A stretch of 26,668 nt of DNA from assembly GCA_016287035.1 (NCBI GenBank), contig JAEEVI010000206.1:1-26668 (forward strand), given 5' to 3'. Source of the stretch: Bacillota bacterium. GTDB taxonomy: Bacteria > Bacillota > Clostridia > Peptostreptococcales > Anaerovoracaceae. Of the stretch, positions 1 through 7,096 are shown piece after piece. A program made the position numbers and the translations under genes. The number at the start of each line of letters is the position of its first letter. The stretch's first letter is position 1. The notes beneath the pieces were generated by a model. The model did no database searches. It was given only the letters and a program-made list of their open reading frames with translations, and was not told the origin of the DNA.

Positions 1-633
1 AACATACGCGACTACTCGGCCGACAAGCACCGCAAGACGGACGATACGCCGTTCGGAGGAGGCGCCGGTATGGTCATGACGCCTCAGCCCGCGTTCGACG
101 CGCTCAGGGCGTGCGGAGCGGAGGGAAAGCGGATACTGTACATGTCTCCCCGCGGGAGGCAGTTCGGACAGCAGCTCGCCGAGGAGCTCGCCAGGGAGGA
201 GGAATTCTTCATCCTGTGCGGCCATTACGAGGGCGTGGACCAGCGCATAATAGACGCCTGGAACATGGAGGAGGTTACGATCGGCGACTACATCCTCACC
301 GGAGGAGAGCTCGCGGCGATGGTCCTGACGGACGCCGTGTGCCGCCTCGTGCCCGGCGTGCTCGGATCGGCGGAATCGCTCGCGGAGGAGTCGATATATT
401 CCGGGCTTCTGGAATATCCTCAGTACACGAAGCCCCGCTCCTACGAGGGGCTCGAAGTTCCGGAGGTGCTGTTCAACGGCAATCACCGGCTGATACGCCT
501 CTGGCAGTGGGAGGAGTCCCTGCGCCTTACGAAGCGCCGGCGTCCGGATCTCTTCGAGAGTTACGTCGCGGGGCTGGGAAAGCTCGGCAAAGAAGAAAAA
601 AAGATACTCGACAAAATACTCAACGAGCAGTAG
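1..633 (+). CDS. trmD: tRNA (guanine-N1)-methyltransferase TrmD, 5'-truncated by window edge
   Basis: TrmD is the SPOUT-class enzyme that methylates N1 of G37 in tRNAs using S-adenosylmethionine, which prevents +1 frameshifting. The reading frame is open from base 1. The first residues, N-I-R-D-Y-S then D-D-T-P-F-G-G-G-A-G-M, are the conserved TrmD N-terminal motif, so roughly 40 N-terminal residues lie upstream of the window. Further in are the knot-region motif Y-I-L-T-G-G-E-L and the late signature L-E-Y-P-Q-Y-T-K-P, then V-L-F-N-G-N-H. The ATG at 70 is internal and not the start. In many Firmicutes rpsP, rimM and rplS flank trmD; here no rplS follows, and the gene ends in its own terminator before an unrelated module. 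Identification is very secure. Confidence 0.97.
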   Translation, partial: NIRDYSADKHRKTDDTPFGGGAGMVMTPQPAFDALRACGAEGKRILYMSPRGRQFGQQLAEELAREEEFFILCGHYEGVDQRIIDAWNMEEVTIGDYILTGGELAAMVLTDAVCRLVPGVLGSAESLAEESIYSGLLEYPQYTKPRSYEGLEVPEVLFNGNHRLIRLWQWEESLRLTKRRRPDLFESYVAGLGKLGKEEKKILDKILNEQ

Positions 634-647
634 TTTTGGTGTATTAT

Positions 648-680
648 AAAAGCAGTGCGGATACGCGCTGCTTTTCTGTT
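648..680 (+). terminator. Rho-independent terminator after trmD
   Basis: Arms 648-659 and 664-675 form a 12-bp stem (one G-U wobble) around the 4-base loop GATA. The 3' arm ends in TTTT, followed by CTGTT. It lies 14 bases after the trmD stop codon and ends the trmD transcript. It sits only 26 bases before the next start codon, so little room remains for a separate promoter downstream of it. Confidence 0.85.
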
Positions 681-706
681 TTCAATGATATTTACAAGGG
701 GTGCTT

Positions 707-1795
707 ATGGCGACACAGATATCGGAATATAAATGCCCGGCGTGTACGGGTCCGCTGCGCTTCGACGGGGCCGGCGGCAAGCTCAAATGCGATTACTGCG
801 GCAGCGAGTACGATCCCGTCGAGATCGAAAAGCTCTACGGAAGGGCTGACGAAGCTGCCTCGCAGGCGGAGGATAAGTACGATTCCGAGACGATGCAGCT
901 GCTCTGGGACGAGCAGGCCGACAATATAAAGGCCTACAGCTGTCCGTCGTGCGGAGCTGAGCTCATCTACGATAACACAACGGCCGCTTCTGCGTGCCCG
1001 TACTGCGGCAATCCGACGATCGTCCCGGGGCAGCTCTCCGGGGCCCTCAAGCCGGAATTCGTCATACCGTTCAAGGTCAGCAAGGAGGAGGCCAAGGACG
1101 CCCTTCGCAGGTATTACAGCGGAAAGAAGCTGCTGCCGAAGGTGTTCGCTTCCGAGAACCACATAGACGAGATAAAGGGCGTCTACGTTCCGTTCTGGCT
1201 GTTCAGCGGTTCGGCGAGCGCGGACATGACGTTCGACGCCACGAGGATGACGAGCTACAGGCAGGGGAACTACAACGTAACGAGGACCGAATTCTACAAG
1301 CTCAGAAGAGCCGGCAGCGCCGATTTCGAAAAGATCCCCGTGGACGGCTCCACCAAGATGCCGGACGATCTGATGGATTCCATAGAGCCGTACGACTACA
1401 AGGAGCTCAAGAATTTTTCGACCGGCTATCTCCCCGGCTTCGTGACGGAGAGATACGACGTTAAGGCCGAGGATTCCACGAAGCGCGCCGACGACAGGGT
1501 CGTCCAGAGCGTCTACAACAGCTTCCGCAGCAGCTGCGCGGGCTACAGCACGGTGAACATGAGCACCAGCGACGGCGTGCGCATACGCAGGGGCAAGGCG
1601 CAATACGCGCTCATGCCGGTATGGCTGCTGTCGACCTCCTGGAAGGGCGAAAAATACCTGTTCGCGATGAACGGACAGACGGGCAAGTTCACGGGCGATC
1701 TTCCGGTCGACAGCGGAAGGGCTGCCGGACTGTTCCTCGCGATCGCGGGCGTCGGTACGGTAGTGCTCTCGATCATCATGTCGATGCTGTTTTAG
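707..1795 (+). CDS. YdjG-like zinc-ribbon membrane protein
   Basis: A 362-residue protein resembling Bacillus YdjG-type proteins with TFIIB-like zinc ribbons. Two four-cysteine ribbons are visible near the N terminus: Cys10/13 with Cys28/31, and Cys79/82 with Cys97/100. A long soluble middle region rich in aromatic and charged residues follows, and the last ~25 residues form one hydrophobic segment, so it is probably a tail-anchored membrane protein. I chose ATG 707 over GTG 701 because AAGGGG at 696-701 is correctly spaced for 707 and overlaps the GTG. It is followed 12 bases later by a TPM-domain gene and then an SPFH gene, the order of ydjG-ydjH-ydjI in Bacillus, where these proteins work with PspA in membrane stress. 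No pspA homologue precedes it here. The molecular function is not established. Confidence 0.8.
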   Translation: MATQISEYKCPACTGPLRFDGAGGKLKCDYCGSEYDPVEIEKLYGRADEAASQAEDKYDSETMQLLWDEQADNIKAYSCPSCGAELIYDNTTAASACPYCGNPTIVPGQLSGALKPEFVIPFKVSKEEAKDALRRYYSGKKLLPKVFASENHIDEIKGVYVPFWLFSGSASADMTFDATRMTSYRQGNYNVTRTEFYKLRRAGSADFEKIPVDGSTKMPDDLMDSIEPYDYKELKNFSTGYLPGFVTERYDVKAEDSTKRADDRVVQSVYNSFRSSCAGYSTVNMSTSDGVRIRRGKAQYALMPVWLLSTSWKGEKYLFAMNGQTGKFTGDLPVDSGRAAGLFLAIAGVGTVVLSIIMSMLF

Positions 1796-1807
1796 GAGGT
1801 GACCGGT

Positions 1808-2617
1808 ATGAGAAAGATCATCATCAGCGTTCTTATAGCGCTGTGCCTCATCCTCGGGGCGGCGCCGGCGTTCGCCGAGCCCGGGCTCGGGTATTTCACG
1901 GACACCGCCGGACTCGTGAACGAGAGCGGCGCCGTCCAGCTCGAAGACAGGGCTCAGTCGGTCTCCGAGTCATACGGCTGCGGCGTCTACATGATCGCCG
2001 TCCCCGACATGGAGGAATACGGCTATTCGATTATCGAAGACTTCGCGCAGGATCTCGTCGAGATGTACGAGCTCGGCCTCGGCGACGACAGGAACGCCGT
2101 GACGCTCGTGCTGAGCATGGCCGGCAGAGACTACGACATCGACGCGCGCGGTGAGATCGCGAACTACGCCTTTACGGACTACGCGAAGGAAAAGCTCGCC
2201 GAAATGTTCCTCGACGATTTCGGGCAGAACGACTGGTACGTCGGCTTCAGAGACTATATCGACGGCTGCGCGGAGATGCTCGACGCGGGAGCAAACGGCC
2301 GCCCGGTCGACGCCGGTTCGGCCCGGCAGCAGAAGTCGCTCGGCGACAGGATCGGCTCGCACGCGTTCATATCGCTCATAGTCAGCGCGCTCGCCGGAGC
2401 CGGAATAGTCCTTCCGATGAAGGCTTCGATGAAGCCCGTAAAGAAGGCGACCACGGCCAATTATTACATGACCGGAAACGTGGATTATTCGATAAAGGAA
2501 GACCAGTTCATAACCGTGACGGAGAGCAGGACCAGGATCCAGTCCTCTTCGGGCGGAGGCGGAGGAGGCACGACGATAAACTCCGGCGGTCATTCGCACC
2601 ACAGCGGAAAGTTCTGA
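1808..2617 (+). CDS. YdjH-like TPM-domain secreted/membrane protein
   Basis: A 269-residue protein with a clear signal peptide: basic start, hydrophobic core, likely cleavage after A-F-A near residue 23. It is followed by a TPM domain (about residues 28-155) with the typical opening Y-F-T-D-T-A-G-L-V. A second hydrophobic segment lies around residues 178-200. The C-terminal tail is Gly/Ser/His-rich and ends in a glycine run, then H-S-H-H-S-G-K-F. TPM domains are found in phosphatase-like and repair-associated proteins; no catalytic activity can be asserted from sequence. ATG 1808 is preferred over GTG 1799 because AGGAGGT at 1794-1800 is well placed for it and covers the GTG. It is co-directional with and close behind the YdjG-like gene, so probably co-transcribed. 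The tail may bind metal, which is inference only. Confidence 0.78.
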   Translation: MRKIIISVLIALCLILGAAPAFAEPGLGYFTDTAGLVNESGAVQLEDRAQSVSESYGCGVYMIAVPDMEEYGYSIIEDFAQDLVEMYELGLGDDRNAVTLVLSMAGRDYDIDARGEIANYAFTDYAKEKLAEMFLDDFGQNDWYVGFRDYIDGCAEMLDAGANGRPVDAGSARQQKSLGDRIGSHAFISLIVSALAGAGIVLPMKASMKPVKKATTANYYMTGNVDYSIKEDQFITVTESRTRIQSSSGGGGGGTTINSGGHSHHSGKF

Positions 2618-2672
2618 CGCGTACGGGGCGCGGCGCATTCAAAAAACGCTGTATTTCGCGCGGTGCATATCA

Positions 2673-2678
2673 TATAAT
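2673..2678 (+). promoter_or_regulatory. Possible -10 element upstream of the SPFH gene
   Basis: A perfect TATAAT occurs in the 111-base gap between the TPM and SPFH genes. The bases 17 upstream (2650-2655) match the -35 consensus poorly, so this is only a candidate promoter that might let the SPFH gene be expressed apart from the two genes before it. TSS mapping would decide. Confidence 0.3.
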
Positions 2679-2728
2679 CATAGTTGAGCTTAAAAAGCAT
2701 ATCTTCACAAAGTGAAAGGAGCGAAAAA

Positions 2729-3958
2729 ATGGGTCTTATTACTGCGGCGATCGGTGCGGCGACAGGCGTTCTCGCCGATCAGTGGAAAGAGTATTTCTAT
2801 TGCGAAGCTATCCCTCAGGAGATCCTGGTCGTTAAGGGCAGGAAGAAGGTCAGCGGCAGGTCCAGCAACGTCAGCGGCGACGACAACATCATCACGAACG
2901 GTTCCGTGATAGCTGTCGCGGACGGCCAGTGCATGGTCATCGTCGAGCAGGGCAAGGTCGTCGATTTCTGCGCGGAGCCCGGCGAATATACTTACGATCA
3001 GTCGACGGAGCCTTCGCTCTTCGACGGAGGAAAGCTCGCCGACAACATCAAGGCAGTGTTCGCGAACATGGGCAAGCGTTTTACCTTCGGAGGCGAAGCT
3101 CCCAAGGATCAGCGCATTTATTATTTCAACACAAAGGAACTCACCGGAAACAAGTACGGCACTCCCCAGCCCGTGCCTTTCCGCGTGGTCGACGAGAGAG
3201 CGGGCATCGACATCGACATCTCGATCCGCTGCTTCGGCGAATACAGCTACAGGCTCACCAACCCGATCCTGTTCTACACCAACGTTTGCGGCAATATCTC
3301 CAGAGCGTACGGCAGGAGCGAGATAGAAGGCCAGATGAAGACCGAGCTCCTCACCGCTCTTCAGCCCGCGTTCGCCAAGATCTCCGAGCAGGGCATCCGC
3401 TACAGCGCGCTTCCCGGACACGCCGACGATCTCGCCGAGGCTCTCAACGACGTCCTCTCCGCCAAGTGGAAGGATCTGCGCGGCATAGAGATCGTTTCCT
3501 GCGGCGTATCGAGCGTATCCGCCAACGAGGAAGACGAGAAGATGATCAAGGAGCTGCAGCGCAACGCGGCGTTCATGGATCCCAACAGAGCGGCCGCTTA
3601 CATGGTCGGCTCCACCGGCTCCGCGATGCAGGCGGCAGCCTCCAACACCAACGGCGCGGCTACGGCCTTCATGGGCATGGGTCTTGCCGGTCAGGCGGGC
3701 GGAGTGAACGCCGCCGATCTCTTCGCTATGGGACAGGCCAATAAGGCTGCCGCTCCCGCCGCTCCCGCGGCTCCGGCTGCGCCCGCGGCTCCCGCGGCAC
3801 CTGCCGGCGGATGGGTATGCGCGGCATGCGGGACCTCCAACAGCGGAAACTTCTGCTCCAACTGCGGCGCGAAGAAGCCTTCCGAGGAATGGACCTGCTC
3901 CTGCGGCGCCGTGAACAAGGGCAACTTCTGCTCCAACTGCGGCAATCCCCGTCCGTAG
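2729..3958 (+). CDS. YdjI-like SPFH-domain protein with two C-terminal zinc ribbons
   Basis: A 409-residue protein of the SPFH/virion-core-like family (Bacillus YdjI type). The first ~330 residues carry the SPFH-like domain. A flexible linker of six Ala-Ala-Pro repeats then leads to two short zinc ribbons: Cys364/367 with Cys376/379, and Cys390/392 with Cys401/404. Both end in the pattern N-F-C-S-N-C-G. ATG 2729 is chosen because AAAGGAG at 2715-2721 precedes it; the in-frame upstream extension from 2684 has no ribosome-binding site. SPFH proteins scaffold membrane microdomains, and Bacillus YdjI is implicated in recruiting PspA to membranes. With the two preceding genes this forms the likely module. 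What the ribbons bind is unknown. Confidence 0.82.
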   Translation: MGLITAAIGAATGVLADQWKEYFYCEAIPQEILVVKGRKKVSGRSSNVSGDDNIITNGSVIAVADGQCMVIVEQGKVVDFCAEPGEYTYDQSTEPSLFDGGKLADNIKAVFANMGKRFTFGGEAPKDQRIYYFNTKELTGNKYGTPQPVPFRVVDERAGIDIDISIRCFGEYSYRLTNPILFYTNVCGNISRAYGRSEIEGQMKTELLTALQPAFAKISEQGIRYSALPGHADDLAEALNDVLSAKWKDLRGIEIVSCGVSSVSANEEDEKMIKELQRNAAFMDPNRAAAYMVGSTGSAMQAAASNTNGAATAFMGMGLAGQAGGVNAADLFAMGQANKAAAPAAPAAPAAPAAPAAPAGGWVCAACGTSNSGNFCSNCGAKKPSEEWTCSCGAVNKGNFCSNCGNPRP

Positions 3959-3998
3959 CGATCCGGCCCGGCCGCCCCTTAAGGCGCATATCTCGGAT

Positions 3999-4010
3999 AT
4001 TGATATCAAT
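3999..4010. promoter_or_regulatory. 12-bp perfect palindrome, candidate operator
   Basis: ATTGATATCAAT is a perfect palindrome placed 16 bases upstream of the candidate -35 element of the HlyD-like gene. The position suits a regulator-binding site, but no regulator gene lies nearby and a 12-bp palindrome could occur by chance. Confidence 0.3.
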
Positions 4011-4012
4011 TT

Positions 4013-4047
4013 CGGCGATGTATATATTGAATATACATCGCCGTTTT
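4013..4047 (+). terminator. Terminator of the SPFH gene, overlapping the next promoter
   Basis: A perfect 13-bp stem (4013-4025 with 4031-4043) closes a 5-base loop ATTGA and is followed by TTTT (4044-4047). It ends transcription from the SPFH module. The loop and 3' arm also contain the -35 hexamer of the next gene's promoter. Confidence 0.88.
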
Positions 4048-4055
4048 GGTACAAT
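4027..4055 (+). promoter_or_regulatory. Promoter of the HlyD-like gene, predicted leaderless
   Basis: TTGAAT at 4027-4032 (4 of 6 to consensus) and TACAAT at 4050-4055 (5 of 6) are separated by exactly 17 bases. The expected transcription start is at 4062-4063, which is the A of the ATG start codon at 4063. The -35 hexamer begins in the loop of the preceding terminator. No ribosome-binding site precedes the ATG, which fits a leaderless message. Confidence 0.6.
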
Positions 4056-4062
4056 ATCTAGT

Positions 4063-5019
4063 ATGAATAAGAGGCGCACGGCTCTGGTCGTCATCGGAAT
4101 AATATACATAGCCATATGCGTCGGGCTGTACGTATACCTGTATACGATACCGAACATCACAGGCGCGATGACGCCCACGGAGACGATAACGTACGGGCGC
4201 ATGAAGATCGACCGCCAGGCCGAATGCTTCGTGGTCCGCAGCGAGGAACTGGTCTACAGCCAGGATACGGGCAACGTAAGCTATTACGTCGACGAGAACA
4301 TAAAGACGCGCAGAGGGCAGAAGGTGCTCGACATATACACCGCTTCCGGAAGCGTCGCCTACTACATGCCCAGGACTGGCGTCGTAAGCTATTATACCGA
4401 CGGCTTCGAGGATCTGCTCACTCCGGGCGCTATCGAGCTGCTCGATCCGGAGGCTCTCACTTCGCTGGAGTTTCCTGTAAGTGAGATAAAGCCCGCGTCG
4501 GTCGAAAAGGGCGACGCGCTCTATAAGCTCATAGACAGCGACGTCTGGTACATGGTGCTGGTGGTTCCCTCGGAGGATCTGCCGAACTATTCCACGGGCG
4601 CCGCCGTCACCGTCACTTTTTCGGAGGGAGAGGCCGGCGGAGACGTATACGGCATATACGAGCGCGGAGAGAGCGCGATGGTCGTCGTAAAGACCGGACG
4701 CTACTTCGACTTCTTCACGAAGCTGCGCAGGGAGACCGTAACTGTCACCGCGAAGGACAGCTCGGGACTCATAGTCCCGAACAGCGCGATATGCACCGTG
4801 GACGGATACAGGGGCGTATACGTCGTCGAGGTCGACGGAGGATACACGTTCACGAGGGTCAACGTCCTGTTCTCGGACGGCGAGAGATCGCTCGTGTCGT
4901 CGGACTATTTCAACGAGCGCGGCGCGGACGGAACGACCTCGCGGGTCAACAGCGTCAGCGTATACGACGAGATATTGAAGGAAGGTCTCCCAGAGGACAG
5001 CGATGGGGCAGATAACTGA
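4063..5019 (+). CDS. HlyD-like membrane-anchored protein of the yggS-sepF cluster
   Basis: A 318-residue protein with one N-terminal transmembrane helix (about residues 7-27) and a long extracytoplasmic region. That region resembles HlyD-type adaptor proteins: paired lipoyl-like segments around S-Y-Y-V-D-E-N and a beta-rich C-terminal half. There is no partner ABC or RND transporter beside it. Clostridial genomes often carry such a gene directly before yggS-sepF, so the position suggests an envelope or division-related role rather than drug export; that is inference. ATG 4063 has no Shine-Dalgarno sequence and coincides with the predicted transcription start. An upstream in-frame extension runs antagonistically through the SPFH gene's end and is not credible. 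Its last 17 bases overlap yggS. Function unknown. Confidence 0.7.
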   Translation: MNKRRTALVVIGIIYIAICVGLYVYLYTIPNITGAMTPTETITYGRMKIDRQAECFVVRSEELVYSQDTGNVSYYVDENIKTRRGQKVLDIYTASGSVAYYMPRTGVVSYYTDGFEDLLTPGAIELLDPEALTSLEFPVSEIKPASVEKGDALYKLIDSDVWYMVLVVPSEDLPNYSTGAAVTVTFSEGEAGGDVYGIYERGESAMVVVKTGRYFDFFTKLRRETVTVTAKDSSGLIVPNSAICTVDGYRGVYVVEVDGGYTFTRVNVLFSDGERSLVSSDYFNERGADGTTSRVNSVSVYDEILKEGLPEDSDGADN

Positions 5020-5710
5020 GAACATAGAAAAGGTCAGGGCGGAGCTCGCCGAAGAGGCGGGGCGCTGCGGAAGGGATCCGGACGATATCCTTTTGCTGGC
5101 GGTGACAAAGCTCCACAGCCCTGAAGAGATAAACGAGGCGATAGACGCCGGGATAACCGATATCGGAGAGAACAAGGTCCAGGAGCTCGTCTCCAAGTAC
5201 GACGCCGTAAGGCCGGGCGTGCGCTGGCACCTTATCGGGCACCTTCAGACGAACAAGGTCAGATACATAATCGACAAGGTCTGCATGGTGCACAGCGTGG
5301 ATTCCCTGCATCTCGCCAGGGAGATAGACAAGCGCGCGGGGGCTGCCGGAAGGACGATGGACATACTCGTCCAGGTGAACGCGGCCGGCGAGGAGAGCAA
5401 GTCGGGCGTCAGCCCGGCGGAGGCGGAGGCTCTGCTCGAAAGCATCGCCGAAGAATGTCCGAATCTTCGCGTAAGAGGGCTGATGCATATAGCTCCGTAC
5501 GCGGACGATCCGGAAGACGTCAGGGTATATTTCAGAGAGGTCAAAAGGCTTTTCGACGAGATAAAGAAAAGCGGCCGCTTCGGCAGCTGCTTCGATACGC
5601 TTTCGATGGGAATGACGCACGACCACGGCGTGGCCGTCGAGGAAGGCTCGACGCTCGTACGCATCGGGACCGCCATTTTCGGACAGCGAAACTACAGCAA
5701 AGGTAATTAA
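5003..5710 (+). CDS. yggS: YggS/PLPBP family pyridoxal-phosphate homeostasis protein
   Basis: A 235-residue single-domain TIM-barrel protein of the PLP-binding YggS (YlmE in Bacillus) family, which keeps pyridoxal phosphate and amino-acid pools balanced and has no known catalytic reaction. Lys36, in A-V-T-K, is the expected Schiff-base lysine. Also visible are G-E-N-K-V-Q-E, W-H-L-I-G-H-L-Q-T-N-K, and the phosphate-binding end S-M-G-M-T-H-D-H followed by V-R-I-G-T-A-I-F-G. ATG 5003 overlaps the upstream gene by 17 bases and has AGAGGA just upstream, so translation is probably coupled. It sits before sepF as in Gram-positive division clusters. The Thr-His at the SMGM loop differs from the more usual Ser-Asn/Asp but is probably harmless. 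Confidence 0.95.
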   Translation: MGQITENIEKVRAELAEEAGRCGRDPDDILLLAVTKLHSPEEINEAIDAGITDIGENKVQELVSKYDAVRPGVRWHLIGHLQTNKVRYIIDKVCMVHSVDSLHLAREIDKRAGAAGRTMDILVQVNAAGEESKSGVSPAEAEALLESIAEECPNLRVRGLMHIAPYADDPEDVRVYFREVKRLFDEIKKSGRFGSCFDTLSMGMTHDHGVAVEEGSTLVRIGTAIFGQRNYSKGN

Positions 5711-5725
5711 CGGAGGAATTTCAGA

Positions 5726-6241
5726 ATGTTCGATAAGCTCAAGGTGTTCATGGGGATCGAAGAAGTCGACGACGAAGACGACGATTACGAAGACGAGAAC
5801 GTAAAGGCCGTCAACGAGGAGAAGAGACCGTCCGCGGACGCTTCCGCCCGCCCGTCGTACGAAAGGCCTGCCGCCATACGCGCGCCGCTCGCGCCGGACA
5901 CCGCGAGGCCCAAGGACACTGTAAAGCCCGTGCCCGCGAAGGTGTTCACGAACCAGTTCAAGCTGGTCGTCATAGAGCCGCAGGATTTCAACGACAGCCC
6001 CAGGCTCGTCGACAGCCTCAAGGCTAAAAAGCCGGTCATAATAAACCTCGAGAACCTCGAGACGGACGTCGCGAGAAAGATCTTCGACTTCCTCAGCGGC
6101 GCCACCTACGCGCTCAACGGAAACGTCCAGAAGGTCGCGAACAACATATTCGTATTCGCGCCCGAAAACGTGGACGTCTCCTACAACATGAACCAGAAAA
6201 AGGCGGAGGACACCTCTTACAAGAGCCCCTGGAGCAGATAG
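5726..6241 (+). CDS. sepF: Cell division protein SepF
   Basis: A 171-residue SepF, the cytoplasmic FtsZ partner that bundles FtsZ filaments and anchors the Z ring. The N terminus M-F-D-K-L-K-V-F-M-G is a short amphipathic, membrane-binding helix. An acidic then Pro/Ala-rich linker (about residues 14-75) follows, and the C-terminal SepF domain (about 80-160) contains K-P-V-I-I-N-L-E-N-L and F-L-S-G-A-T-Y-A-L-N-G. GGAGGA at 5711-5716 gives a strong ribosome-binding site. Neighbours yggS upstream and yggT downstream match the ylmE-ylmF-ylmG order of Bacillus. Confidence 0.96.
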   Translation: MFDKLKVFMGIEEVDDEDDDYEDENVKAVNEEKRPSADASARPSYERPAAIRAPLAPDTARPKDTVKPVPAKVFTNQFKLVVIEPQDFNDSPRLVDSLKAKKPVIINLENLETDVARKIFDFLSGATYALNGNVQKVANNIFVFAPENVDVSYNMNQKKAEDTSYKSPWSR

Positions 6242-6243
6242 AA

Positions 6244-6513
6244 ATGTCCATACTTCTGATCATTCTCGGATACGCATACAGACTGCTGAGCTTCGTACTT
6301 CTGCTGTACGTCGTCTTCAGCTGGTTCGTAAGGCCCGGCAGCTCCCTGTGGAACCTCTACTGCACGCTGGCAAAGCTGCTCGAGCCGCTGCTGTCGCCGT
6401 TCCGCAAGCTTCTGAGCGGTCTCACGTATTCGATAGGGATAGATTTTTCTCCGTACCTGCTTATCTTGACGGCAGGGCTTGTTTACAGAATTCTTTATAT
6501 GGTAATTCGATAA
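6244..6513 (+). CDS. yggT: YggT family membrane protein (YlmG)
   Basis: An 89-residue protein with two hydrophobic helices (about residues 3-25 and 62-87) separated by a short loop containing P-L-L-S-P-F-R-K-L-L. This is the usual YggT/YlmG size and shape. YggT proteins are linked by position to division and membrane homeostasis, but the mechanism is not settled. The gene starts two bases after the sepF stop, so it is translationally coupled. A ylmH-like S4-domain gene, which lies between yggT and divIVA in Bacillus, is absent here. Confidence 0.9.
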   Translation: MSILLIILGYAYRLLSFVLLLYVVFSWFVRPGSSLWNLYCTLAKLLEPLLSPFRKLLSGLTYSIGIDFSPYLLILTAGLVYRILYMVIR

Positions 6514-6542
6514 TCGCGCACCTGCGCTAAAGAGGAGACCGT

Positions 6543-7085
6543 ATGATCACACCTCTCGACATCGAAAACAAGGAATTTTCCAAGGGCATAAAGGGCTATA
6601 AGGAAGAAGAGGTCGACGAGTTCCTCGATCAGCTCATCGTGGATTACGAAAAGCTCATCAACGAGAACAACGACCTGCGCGCCGAGCTAAACGAGGCGGC
6701 CCAGAAGCTCGAAGAGTACAAGAGCACGGAGGGCGCGGTCCTGCAGACGCTCGAAGCCGCCAAGGCGCTCATGAACGACATCGCCGCCAGCGCGGAGAAG
6801 AGGGCCGAGATACTCGTCAAGAACGCCGAGCTCGACGCCGAGCTGAAGCAGCGCCAGGCGAGGGAATCCGTCGACAGGCTCAAGGAGGAGGAAGCGAGGC
6901 TCAACAGGAGGCTCTCGTCGATGAGGAGCAAGTATAAGGCAATGCTCGAGAACGAGCTCTCCCGCTTCGACGATCTTGCGGGCGACCTCTTCGATTCCGT
7001 CGAGGAAGCTTCCCAGGCGGACGAGCCGGCCAAGACCAGCTCGCAGGACGAGCTGTTCCGCACGCTCACCAATCTCAGACCGTAG
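6543..7085 (+). CDS. divIVA: DivIVA-domain septum/pole protein
   Basis: A 180-residue DivIVA family protein. The N terminus (I-T-P-L-D-I-E-N-K-E-F, then G-Y-K-E-E-E-V-D-E-F-L-D) is the membrane-curvature-sensing DivIVA domain. The rest is a long coiled coil (about 25-150) and an acidic-serine tail. DivIVA marks the division septum and poles and recruits other proteins. AGAGGAG just upstream of ATG 6543 is the ribosome-binding site. At 180 residues it is close to Bacillus DivIVA length. It completes the sepF-yggT-divIVA group. Confidence 0.95.
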   Translation: MITPLDIENKEFSKGIKGYKEEEVDEFLDQLIVDYEKLINENNDLRAELNEAAQKLEEYKSTEGAVLQTLEAAKALMNDIAASAEKRAEILVKNAELDAELKQRQARESVDRLKEEEARLNRRLSSMRSKYKAMLENELSRFDDLAGDLFDSVEEASQADEPAKTSSQDELFRTLTNLRP

Positions 7086-7096
7086 CGGAGGACGCT

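Noticed and set aside
642..647. TATTAT as a -10 element for the YdjG-like gene
   Set aside because: No -35 match lies 16-18 bases upstream, and the trmD terminator stands between it and the gene.
692..1603. Long minus-strand frame opposite the YdjG-like gene
   Set aside because: Antisense shadow typical of GC-rich coding DNA; it has no motif, and the + strand gene has clear zinc ribbons and a ribosome-binding site. Other long antisense frames (2705-4054, 4006-5196, 25193-26347) were rejected for the same reason.
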